From Kiritimatiellia bacterium (lineage in GTDB: Bacteria; Verrucomicrobiota; Kiritimatiellia; SLAD01), in the NCBI GenBank assembly GCA_007127595.1, contig SKZA01000270.1:1-5510 (forward strand): a stretch of DNA of 5,510 bases. The letters are read 5' to 3'. Shown piece after piece: positions 1 through 5,510 of the stretch. How positions within the stretch are numbered: the first letter of the stretch is position 1; each line of letters starts with the position of its first letter. The notes below the pieces were generated by a model, which made no database searches, had not been told where the DNA came from, and worked only from the letters and a program-made list of their open reading frames with translations. The position numbers were made by a program, and so were the translations under genes.

Positions 1-132
1 AACAAGCTGAAGGCATAGGCCTGACTCACGATGCCAATCGATACCGCCTCGGCCTTTGCGAGCTTCTGTTCAAATTTTGAGATGATGAATCGAGAGTAAG
101 ATGAAGAGTACGTGTTAGAAGGAAGTTCCCCT
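1..132. other. Gene-free left edge with weak open frames only
   Basis: No gene can be supported here. On the plus strand the frame starting at base 3 is open from the window edge to a TGA at 78-80, about 25 codons, and could be the tail of a gene entering from the left. On the minus strand a frame stays open from the repeat region to the window edge and reads KFEQKLAKAEAVSIGIVSQ in its middle, but it has no ATG, only an internal GTG. Neither matches a family I recognise. The stretch is less GC-rich than the genes (for example 69-115), as expected for intergenic DNA. Confidence 0.4.
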
Positions 133-208
133 GAACCCGTATCCCGAATCCCGTATCTCGCATCCCGACCACCGAACCCCGAACCCTGAACCCTGAACAC
201 TGAACACC
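133..208. repeat. Degenerate 7-bp tandem repeat, about 11 units
   Basis: The sequence divides into units that each begin with G: a 6-base unit GAACCC at 133-138, then ten consecutive 7-base units from 139 to 208. Examples are GTATCCC, GAATCCC, GTATCTC, GCATCCC, GACCACC, GAACCCC, GAACCCT (twice), GAACACT and GAACACC. The consensus is about GAAYCCC. The phase is kept without a slip over 70 bases although units differ by one to three bases, so this is an aged tandem array and not random low complexity. It ends 5 bases from the def stop codon and would lie in the 3' untranslated part of the def transcript, read there as GGGTTC-type units. There is no hairpin with a T-tract, so it is not an ordinary intrinsic terminator. 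Confidence 0.85.
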
Positions 209-213
209 GGCTC

Positions 214-771
214 CTACTCCGCCAGCGCCTCTTCCGTCTCCCGGCGCATGCGTTTCAGTTTGCCTTTCAAGGCGAGACGCTTCACATGGGACATCCGGTC
301 GATGAACAGCACGCCATTAAGATGATCGATCTCATGTTGCAGAACCCGCGCCAACATGCCGTGATACGTGCGTTCGTGTGATGTGCCGTCCAAGTCCTTG
401 TGGCGTACCGTGACGGTCCAGGGGCGCTCAATCTTGCCCATGATCTCGGGAAAGCTCAAACAGCCTTCTTCCCGACTGGTCGCCTTTCTGTCGGACTCCA
501 GGATGACGGGGTTGAGCAAGATCATCGGCATGCGCACGCCGGGATTCATGGGGGCGCCGTCCTCATCCTGATCCATTTCAGCGGGCAGATCCACGACGCA
601 TATCGAGACGGTTTCCCCAACCTGTTGCGCGGCCAGACCGATCCCGCTTTGTGCGTGCATGGTCTCGATCATGTCGCGCGCCAGCGCGCGGACTTGTTCG
701 TCAATGGCGGTCACCTCTTCGGCCTTTTCGCGCAGCACGGGATCGCCATATATGCGGATGGAACGTTTCAT
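214..771 (-). CDS. def: Peptide deformylase
   Basis: This metalloenzyme removes the formyl group from the N-terminal formyl-methionine of nascent proteins in the cytosol. All three family motifs are present (numbering from the ATG at 771, 185 aa): GIGLAAQQ at 43-50 (GxGLAAxQ), EEGCLSFP at 101-108 with metal ligand Cys104, and QHEIDH at 145-150 with ligands His146 and His150 and catalytic Glu147. The N-terminus MKRSIRIYGDPVLR lines up with that of other deformylases, which favours this start. A second in-frame ATG at 792 (192 aa, seven extra residues) has the better ribosome binding site, and a GTG at 873 would overlap the divergent gene. Between VVDL (59-62) and LLNP (85-88) lies an acidic, Pro/Met-rich loop, about a dozen residues longer than in the E. 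coli enzyme. The gene stands alone; the usual partner fmt is not seen. Identity is firm, the exact start is not. Confidence 0.96.
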   Translation of the reverse strand: MKRSIRIYGDPVLREKAEEVTAIDEQVRALARDMIETMHAQSGIGLAAQQVGETVSICVVDLPAEMDQDEDGAPMNPGVRMPMILLNPVILESDRKATSREEGCLSFPEIMGKIERPWTVTVRHKDLDGTSHERTYHGMLARVLQHEIDHLNGVLFIDRMSHVKRLALKGKLKRMRRETEEALAE

Positions 772-799
772 GTGAATCAAGGGGCCTATCATATCGGCG

Positions 800-805
800 C
801 CCCTT
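800..805 (-). promoter_or_regulatory. Candidate ribosome binding site for a def start at 792
   Basis: Read on the minus strand, AAGGGG lies 7 bases before an ATG at 792-790. The downstream ATG at 771 has no Shine-Dalgarno-like sequence in front of it. This argues for a 192-aa deformylase beginning MIGPLIH, against the family alignment that favours 771. The match to AAGGAG is imperfect, so the question stays open. Confidence 0.4.
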
Positions 806-812
806 GCGGAGG

Positions 813-842
813 GCAACATCTGCTTGTTTTTTTCTACATAAT
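813..842 (+). promoter_or_regulatory. Weak promoter candidate for the mannosyl-lipid synthase gene
   Basis: CATAAT at 837-842 matches the sigma-70 -10 consensus at five of six positions. The best upstream partner is GCAACA at 813-818 with an 18-base spacer, matching only three of six -35 positions. A T-run (827-833) lies between them. Transcription would start near 849, leaving about 12 bases before the ATG at 861 and no room for a Shine-Dalgarno site. The def promoter must lie in or next to the same short divergent region, but I see no good match for it. Confidence 0.25.
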
Positions 843-864
843 GGGCGACCGTTTGTCGCAATGA
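841..864 (+). other. Possible 7-codon leader ORF overlapping the GT2 start
   Basis: An ATG at 841 opens a reading frame encoding MGDRLSQ that stops with TGA at 862-864, overlapping the GT2 ATG at 861 as ATGA. The main gene has no ribosome binding site of its own, so coupling to this mini-ORF is a possible way to start it. The mini-ORF also lacks a clear Shine-Dalgarno site and overlaps the candidate -10 box, so this may be chance. Confidence 0.15.
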
Positions 865-1613
865 ATAGAACACTGGTCATCGTTCCCACCTTCAATGAGC
901 GGGAAAATGTGGACGCGTTGCAGCGCGCGATATTTGACGCGTGTGCGGAGACGGACATCCTGTTTGTGGACGACCATTCGCCGGACGGCACGGGAGAGTT
1001 GCTGGACGAGTTGAGTGCGAAGGAGCCCCGCATGAACGTGCTGCATCGTCGGGACAAACAGGGGCTGGGCCGGGCATACATCGCGGGGTTCAAGTGGGCC
1101 TTGGAACGTCACTACGAGTTCATTTTTGAAATGGATGCGGATTTTTCGCATGACCCGAAGGAGTTGCCGACCATGTTGAATGTGGCGCAATCCGCCGATC
1201 TGGTACTCGGATCGCGCTATATCGGGGGGATCCGCGTGATCAACTGGCCCTTGAGCCGCCTGATCTTGAGTCGCGGCGCCGGGTTGTATGTGCAAATCAT
1301 TACGGGCATGCCTTTCACCGATCCGACCGGCGGTTACAAGTGTTATCGGCGCGCGGTCTTGGAGCATATCGATCTGGATCGCATTCGTTCCAACGGCTAT
1401 TCGTTCCAGATTGAAATGACGCATACGACGTGGATGGCCGGATTTCATGTGGTGGATGTGCCGATTACGTTCGAGGAACGGCGGTCCGGCCTGTCGAAGA
1501 TGAGTTCCGCCATTGTGCGCGAGGCGCTGTGGATGGTCTGGAAGTTATGGTTTCGGGCGGGCTTGCGCCGTAAACCGCGTGGTGGGCCCCATCCGAGGAG
1601 TGTGCGCTCATGA
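861..1613 (+). CDS. Polyprenol-phosphate mannose synthase (DPM1-like GT2)
   Basis: A 250-aa GT-A fold glycosyltransferase of family 2, of the type that moves mannose from GDP-mannose onto a polyprenyl phosphate at the cytoplasmic membrane face. Visible motifs are IVPTFNERENV at 7-17, VDDHSPDGT at 36-44 (nucleotide-sugar binding), MDADFSHDP at 91-99 (the metal-binding DAD site), LGSRYIGG at 116-123, TDPTGGYKCYRR at 153-164 and GYSFQIEM at 179-186. The last four are characteristic of dolichol/polyprenol-phosphate mannose synthases. There is no C-terminal membrane segment, so it resembles the compact DPM1 type; the tail after 230 is short and basic. The ATG at 861 is the only sensible start in this frame, yet no Shine-Dalgarno sequence precedes it. 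Its stop overlaps the next gene's start as ATGA, suggesting translational coupling. The sugar could be glucose or another hexose; mannose is the best call from motifs. Confidence 0.9.
   Translation: MNRTLVIVPTFNERENVDALQRAIFDACAETDILFVDDHSPDGTGELLDELSAKEPRMNVLHRRDKQGLGRAYIAGFKWALERHYEFIFEMDADFSHDPKELPTMLNVAQSADLVLGSRYIGGIRVINWPLSRLILSRGAGLYVQIITGMPFTDPTGGYKCYRRAVLEHIDLDRIRSNGYSFQIEMTHTTWMAGFHVVDVPITFEERRSGLSKMSSAIVREALWMVWKLWFRAGLRRKPRGGPHPRSVRS
1595..1600 (+). promoter_or_regulatory. Ribosome binding site of the UbiA-like gene
   Basis: GAGGAG lies inside the end of the GT2 gene, 9 bases before the ATG at 1610. It fixes that start and supports co-expression of the two overlapping genes. Confidence 0.7.
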
Positions 1614-2524
1614 ACGACGGGGCCAACCGATCCGTATCATCGCCTTTCGCGATTATCCGTGCGTTGCGCCCGGCGCAATGGACAAAGAACGCGGTGGTCT
1701 TTGCGGCTTTTCTCTTTGCCCTCGGCGATCCGCAACAGGAGATCGGATTGGCCCACGGCTGGTTGGTCCTCATGGCGGCTCTGTGCTTCTGCCTGCTTTC
1801 GAGTGCGGTTTACCTTCTAAACGACGTGCGAGACCGGGAACTGGATCGCCTGCATCCGACCAAGAAGCTTCGGCCCATCGCCGCCGGCGCGGTCTCTGTT
1901 CAGGCCGCCCTCGTCTTGGCCGCTGTGCTGGCGACGCTGGCGCTCCTGGCGGCCTTCTGGATACAACCCGCCTTGGCGCATGTCTTGATCGCGTATGCGG
2001 TCATTCAGTTGCTGTACAGTCTCGGCCTGAAACGCGTCGCGTTGCTCGATGTCTTTGTCATTGCCGGCGGATTCGTATTACGCGCCTTAGCCGGCGCCGT
2101 GACCCTTGAGGTTGAGATATCGCCGTGGCTTCTGTTGTGTACCTTGTTGCTCGCGCTATTTCTGGCGCTTTGCAAGCGCCGTCACGAAAAAGTGGTGCTC
2201 GCAAATCTGGGCGCGAGCGCCCGCGACAGTATGCGCGCCTACGACGAACGATTGCTGGACCAATTGATCGCCATTGTCAGCGCCGCGACGATCGTTTGTT
2301 ACGCCCTGTACACGCTCTGGCCGGATACCGTGGCGAAGTTCGGCACCGCCAAGTTGGGGTTCACCATTCCATTCGTCCTGTTCGGCATTTTCCGCTATCT
2401 CGACCTGGTGTATCGTCACGATAAAGGCGGCGAACCGGAAAAGATTTTGCTGACGGACGGCCCGTTGCTGATCGATCTGGCGCTGTACGGGCTGTGCGTG
2501 GCCGTGGTGATCTTTTTGAGCTGA
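1610..2524 (+). CDS. UbiA-family prenyltransferase, decaprenyl-phosphate phosphoribosyltransferase-like
   Basis: A 304-aa polytopic membrane protein of the UbiA superfamily, closest by motif to DPPR synthase (mycobacterial Rv3806c/UbiA), which moves phosphoribose from PRPP onto a polyprenyl phosphate. Visible are LRPAQWTKN at 19-27, SSAVYLLNDVRDRELDR at 64-80 with the Asp motif N71/D72-D75-D79, HPTKKLRPIAAG at 82-93, LKRVALLDVFVIAGGFVLR at 140-158 with Asp147, and CKRRHEK at 188-194. The RPxQWxKN start, the HPxKxxRP segment and the KRRHE loop are the DPPR-type hallmarks. About eight or nine hydrophobic segments run through the chain, the last at 285-303. In actinobacteria the product leads to decaprenyl-phosphoryl-arabinose through a phosphatase and DprE1/DprE2; none of these is in the window. 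It overlaps the GT2 gene by four bases and has its own ribosome binding site. Superfamily is certain; the phosphoribosyl substrate is likely, not proven. Confidence 0.85.
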   Translation: MNDGANRSVSSPFAIIRALRPAQWTKNAVVFAAFLFALGDPQQEIGLAHGWLVLMAALCFCLLSSAVYLLNDVRDRELDRLHPTKKLRPIAAGAVSVQAALVLAAVLATLALLAAFWIQPALAHVLIAYAVIQLLYSLGLKRVALLDVFVIAGGFVLRALAGAVTLEVEISPWLLLCTLLLALFLALCKRRHEKVVLANLGASARDSMRAYDERLLDQLIAIVSAATIVCYALYTLWPDTVAKFGTAKLGFTIPFVLFGIFRYLDLVYRHDKGGEPEKILLTDGPLLIDLALYGLCVAVVIFLS

Positions 2525-2554
2525 GCCCCACGTTTGAACGGACCGGCGCACGGC

Positions 2555-2589
2555 GGGGTCAATATAGAAGGGGCGGAGCGGGGCGAGGG
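2555..2589 (+). other. G-rich tract, possible G-quadruplex
   Basis: Four G-runs, GGGG at 2555-2558, 2570-2573 and 2580-2583 and GGG at 2587-2589, are separated by loops of 11, 6 and 3 bases on the coding strand. The first loop exceeds the usual limit of seven, so folding is uncertain. It sits just after the UbiA-like stop codon. Confidence 0.3.
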
Positions 2590-2616
2590 ACGCTATCCGA
2601 CGCGCGCCCTTGGCGC

Positions 2617-2645
2617 TTGACCCGGTTATGGATTACGCCTACGTT
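2617..2645 (+). promoter_or_regulatory. Candidate promoter for the DUF2723 gene
   Basis: TTGACC at 2617-2622 matches five of six -35 bases and is followed after 17 bases by TACGTT at 2640-2645, which matches only three of six -10 bases. The spacing is ideal but the -10 box is weak. It would start transcription about 75 bases ahead of the ATG at 2727. Confidence 0.3.
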
Positions 2646-2708
2646 GTGGACCGCCGATATCCTCAACCAGCGTGTCGCCGACGGAGCCATTTTTGACGTT
2701 CCGCCGAC

Positions 2709-2714
2709 GGGAGA
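2709..2714 (+). promoter_or_regulatory. Distant ribosome binding site of the DUF2723 gene
   Basis: GGGAGA lies 12 bases before the ATG at 2727, farther than the usual 5-10. The start is otherwise fixed: the frame has a TGA stop at 2694-2696 and no other ATG, GTG or TTG between the two. Confidence 0.4.
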
Positions 2715-2726
2715 ACAGTAAACATC

Positions 2727-5510
2727 ATGTCAGGTGAAATAACGGAGCAGCAGGGGCCCGGCCCATCCACGGAACAGTCGAAAGCCCGCTTTTTTGACAA
2801 GCAGAGTGGCTCCTTCTTTCGCCGCGTGGATTGGAGCGCTTTCTGGACCGTCTGGATCATTGCGTTTTCGCTTTATCTGTTCACGTTGGCGCCGGCCGTG
2901 ACCCTGGAAGATTCCGGGGAGTTGACCGTCGCCGCCGATTACATGGGGGTGCCGCACCCGCCGGGCTATCCGCTGTGGACATTGCTGGCCTGGTTCTTTC
3001 AGTGGATCTTTCACGGCATCGAATACCACGGCTACCCGAATCCCGCGTGGGCTGTCGGATTGATGTCCGCCTTCTTTTCCTCGCTGGCGTCCGCCCTATT
3101 GGCTTTGTTGGTCAGCCGTTCCGGCACGGACATGATGCGCAGCATGAAGCGCGCGACCGACGTATTGGGGTTGGCGACCGAAAGCAAGATTTGTTGGACG
3201 GCCGGTGTTGTTGCGGGTCTGTTGCTCGCCTTCAGCCCGGTTCTCTGGTCGCAGTCCGTCATCATCGAGGTGTACGCGCTCAACTGCTTCTTCATGATCG
3301 CCATTCTGCTCATGACGTATCGCTGGATGTCGCGTCCGGAAGAAGATGTAACGTTCTATCTTACCGCCTACCTCTTCGGGCTCGGCCTGACGAATCATCA
3401 CACGCTGTTCTTTATCGGGCCCGCTTTCCTGATCGCCATTGCCTTGCGTGATCGCGCGCTCTTTCGTGACGCCATTGCGCTGCTCTGTTTGCTGGTGGGC
3501 GCACTGTTACTGTATCGCGCCCACACGGCGGAGGCCCCCGCGCCGGGCGGCCCCGTGGATGCGGGACTGGACTACGGCTATTTGTTTGGCTTCCTGCTGC
3601 TGCTCGCGCCCGTCGGCCTCTTTCTCTATCATCGCCGCCTGCTGACCGAATGGAAACGCCTCGTCATCGCCGGGGGCGCCGTGGCGTTGGGGCTCTCGTT
3701 CTACCTGTTCATGCCCATCGCCTCCGAACAGAATCCGCCGCATAACTGGGGCTATACACGCACCCTGGAAGGGTTCATTCACTCATTCACACGGGGACAA
3801 TACGAGCGGATTACCCCGTCGGATGTGTTCGGCAACCCGGACGTTTTCGCCGCCCAAATGATGACCTATTTCCGCAGTCTGCGCGCCCAGTTCACCCTGC
3901 CCACGGTCCTGCTCGCCGTCCTGCCCTTCTTCTTTTTCCCGCAGGTGCATCGCCGCACATTGACCTGGTTCATCACTTTGCTCGCCGCCTTTTTCTTCGT
4001 CAGCATCATGCTGGTCATCTTCCTCAATCCTACGCTGGATGTGCAAACACTGTTCATTCAGCGTCGCTTCTTGATCCTGTCGCATGCGGCTTTTGCCATC
4101 TGGCTTGGGTACAGCATCATCTTCGCGCTGTCCCTCATCGAAATTCGATTGGCGCGCGTGGAGCTGTACAAGCAGCTCAAATATGTCGTGCTTGGACTGT
4201 CTTTTCTCCTCCCGCTCGCATTGATCTATAACAACTTCTTTAACGAAGAGCAGATCGCCATTATCGGCGGGGCGGAACAGCGGGGACATGATTTCGGATG
4301 GCAATTCGGCCATTGGCAATTGATGGGCGTGGAGGGGATACGCGCCGATCTTTACCGGAAATACGGACCGGAACGCTTCGAGGAGATATGGGCCGACTAC
4401 CCCAATCCCGACTATCCGCCGCCCATCAAGCAGGACGCCATTTTCTTCGGCGGCACGGATCCCGGCCGCTTTGTCCCGACCTATATGATCTTTTCCGCTC
4501 ATTGCCGGCCGGACGTGTTCCTGATCACACAGAACGCGTTGGCCGACAACACGTACATGTCCGTCATGCGCGATCTCTACGGGGACGACATCTGGATACC
4601 GTCCCAAGCCGATAGCAACCAGGCCTTCCAGGAATACGTGCGTGACGTGCAGGAAGGACGAATCCCGCCGGGCGCGGAGGTGGTTGTTCGCGACGGGCGT
4701 GTCAGCGTACAGGGCGTCGCCGGAGTCATGATGATCAACGGCATTCTCTGCCGCATGATCTTTGAACACAACCGGCACAAGCATCCGTTTTATGTTGAGG
4801 AAAGCTATGTCATCCAGTGGATGTATCCATACCTCGAGCCTCACGGCCTGATCCTGCGCCTGAATCCCGAACCGATCGACTTGTCGCAGGAGACCATCGA
4901 AAACGATCGCGCCTTCTGGGATTGGTATACGGACAAGCTGTTGAACAACCGTCGTTTCCTTCGCGATATCGTTGCGCGCAAGACCTTCTCCAAATTGCGC
5001 AGCGCCATCGCGGGAATTTACGTGTTTCGTCGCCAATGGGACGAGGCCGAACACGCGTTTAAGCAGGCCATCGACCTGTATCCGTTGAGTCCGGAAGCCA
5101 GTTTCCGTTTGGCCGACATGTATATGCAACAGCGCCGCCTGTCGGATGCGGAAGAGGTCATCGCTGCGCTGCACGAGGGCGATCCGGGCAATGAGCGTGT
5201 CGAGCAGTTTCTGAATCAGATCAGGCAGATGAAAGAGATGGATGACCGACGCCAGGTACTCGAGCAGCAATTCCAGGACGGGCCGGGCGATTTGCAGGCC
5301 GCGCTTGAACTCGTTGAGCTGTATATGCATCTGCAGATGCCGCAGCAGTTCCAAGGGCTCGCCATGAGTATTCTGCAGGACGATCATGTGCCGGTGGACG
5401 CCTACCTGCATCTGGGGCAACTGTTCGCTTCTGCGCGGCGTCCGGACCTTCAGCAGACGGCGTTGCAGCGCTACATCGACCGTGAGCCGCGCAATCCGCG
5501 CGTCTGGGTG
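2727..5510 (+). CDS. DUF2723 (TMEM260-like) membrane protein with C-terminal TPRs, 3' partial
   Basis: The frame is open for 928 codons and runs off the window. After a polar N-terminus, a first membrane helix (about 37-57) leads into the DUF2723 signature: EDSGEL at 61-66 and GVPHPPGYPLW at 74-84 in the first external loop, where GT-C glycosyltransferases keep their catalytic acid. SPVLWSQSVIIEVYAL (170-185) and GLGLTNHHT (218-226) follow. About a dozen hydrophobic segments extend to about 502. A soluble part (503-740) holds GHDFGWQFG (520-528) and FFGGTDPGRF (573-582). Two good TPRs (755-788 and 789-822, with A762/Y765/A774/A781/P786 and A796/Y799/A808/P820) are followed by a charged, possibly coiled-coil stretch (828-850) and degenerate TPR-like helices to the edge. 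Human TMEM260 is a protein O-mannosyltransferase; bacterial members are mostly uncharacterised. The upstream lipid-sugar synthase genes fit a GT-C role, which remains inference. Confidence 0.9.
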   Translation, partial: MSGEITEQQGPGPSTEQSKARFFDKQSGSFFRRVDWSAFWTVWIIAFSLYLFTLAPAVTLEDSGELTVAADYMGVPHPPGYPLWTLLAWFFQWIFHGIEYHGYPNPAWAVGLMSAFFSSLASALLALLVSRSGTDMMRSMKRATDVLGLATESKICWTAGVVAGLLLAFSPVLWSQSVIIEVYALNCFFMIAILLMTYRWMSRPEEDVTFYLTAYLFGLGLTNHHTLFFIGPAFLIAIALRDRALFRDAIALLCLLVGALLLYRAHTAEAPAPGGPVDAGLDYGYLFGFLLLLAPVGLFLYHRRLLTEWKRLVIAGGAVALGLSFYLFMPIASEQNPPHNWGYTRTLEGFIHSFTRGQYERITPSDVFGNPDVFAAQMMTYFRSLRAQFTLPTVLLAVLPFFFFPQVHRRTLTWFITLLAAFFFVSIMLVIFLNPTLDVQTLFIQRRFLILSHAAFAIWLGYSIIFALSLIEIRLARVELYKQLKYVVLGLSFLLPLALIYNNFFNEEQIAIIGGAEQRGHDFGWQFGHWQLMGVEGIRADLYRKYGPERFEEIWADYPNPDYPPPIKQDAIFFGGTDPGRFVPTYMIFSAHCRPDVFLITQNALADNTYMSVMRDLYGDDIWIPSQADSNQAFQEYVRDVQEGRIPPGAEVVVRDGRVSVQGVAGVMMINGILCRMIFEHNRHKHPFYVEESYVIQWMYPYLEPHGLILRLNPEPIDLSQETIENDRAFWDWYTDKLLNNRRFLRDIVARKTFSKLRSAIAGIYVFRRQWDEAEHAFKQAIDLYPLSPEASFRLADMYMQQRRLSDAEEVIAALHEGDPGNERVEQFLNQIRQMKEMDDRRQVLEQQFQDGPGDLQAALELVELYMHLQMPQQFQGLAMSILQDDHVPVDAYLHLGQLFASARRPDLQQTALQRYIDREPRNPRVWV

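Larger units (their letters stand above)
2525..2726 (+). other. Intergenic gap before the DUF2723 gene
   Basis: This 202-bp gap separates the UbiA-like gene from the large membrane protein. It contains an imperfect hairpin near 2541-2560 without a T-tract, a G-rich tract, a promoter candidate and repeated CGCCGA hexamers. A frame that starts inside the UbiA-like gene stays open to a TAA at 2719-2721, but it has no recognisable domain and no convincing start, so I do not call a gene. No clear intrinsic terminator is seen, so read-through from upstream remains possible. Confidence 0.5.

Noticed and set aside
133..208. CRISPR array
   Set aside because: The units are 7 bases with no unique spacers; this is a simple tandem repeat.
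400..864. 154-codon plus-strand open frame antisense to def
   Set aside because: The minus strand encodes all three deformylase motifs here. The plus-strand translation has no recognisable domain; only its last codons, the MGDRLSQ mini-ORF, are worth noting.
834..1448. 204-codon minus-strand open frame across the GT2 gene
   Set aside because: It covers the conserved GT2 motifs antisense, has no domain signature and is an expected shadow in GC-rich coding DNA.
1513..2109. 198-codon plus-strand open frame overlapping GT2 and the UbiA-like gene in another frame
   Set aside because: It is Arg/Gly/Pro-rich with no motifs, whereas the overlapping frames carry clear GT2 and UbiA signatures.
2541..2560. 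Possible terminator hairpin after the UbiA-like gene
   Set aside because: The stem is imperfect (an internal G/G bulge) and is followed by AATATAG and not a T-run, so an intrinsic terminator is not supported.
2494..2721. 75-codon plus-strand frame spanning the end of the UbiA-like gene and the gap
   Set aside because: It starts inside a real gene in another frame, has no ribosome binding site or known domain, and its N-terminal half is Arg/Gly-rich shadow sequence.
3783..5420. 545-codon open frame on the minus strand inside the DUF2723 gene
   Set aside because: It is codon-aligned with the plus-strand frame, so it stays open simply because that gene almost never uses TTA, CTA or TCA in this part. 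Its translation is rich in His, Gln and Arg with no recognisable domain, while the plus strand carries family motifs and TPRs.

Overview
This 5.5-kb GC-rich bacterial chromosomal window has four protein genes and a short repeat array. A minus-strand peptide deformylase gene (def) is followed, on its 3' side, by about 130 bp of gene-free DNA and a degenerate 7-bp tandem repeat. Divergent from def runs a plus-strand cluster: a DPM1-like polyprenol-phosphate-mannose synthase (GT2), a UbiA-superfamily protein resembling decaprenyl-phosphate phosphoribosyltransferase, and, after a 202-bp gap, a large DUF2723 (TMEM260-like) membrane protein with a C-terminal TPR region. This last gene is still open at the window's right edge after 928 codons.

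Organism: there is no marker gene that fixes the taxon. The style of the DUF2723-TPR protein and of the def, together with GC-rich coding sequence, would fit a Gram-negative, probably uncultured lineage such as the PVC group (Verrucomicrobiota/Kiritimatiellota) or Nitrospirota. This is a guess at phylum level only.

Layout: 1-132 has no convincing gene (weak open frames on both strands). 133-208 is the heptamer repeat. 214-771 is def (minus), possibly starting at 792. 793-860 is a short divergent promoter region. 861-1613 is the mannosyl-lipid synthase, which shares an ATGA stop/start overlap with the UbiA-like gene at 1610-2524. 2525-2726 is a gap with a G-rich tract, a promoter candidate and short direct repeats. 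2727 to the window end is the DUF2723-TPR gene.

How the genes may work together (inference): the first two plus-strand enzymes each make a polyprenyl-phosphate-linked sugar, mannose from GDP-mannose and phosphoribose from PRPP. Such lipids are the usual donors for multi-pass GT-C glycosyltransferases that act outside the cytoplasm. The DUF2723 protein carries the family hallmark in its first external loop, and its human relative TMEM260 is a protein O-mannosyltransferase. The cluster could therefore be a compact bacterial lipid-donor plus glycosyltransferase module, perhaps for protein O-mannosylation or envelope-glycan modification. This is the most interesting reading of the window, and it is unproven.
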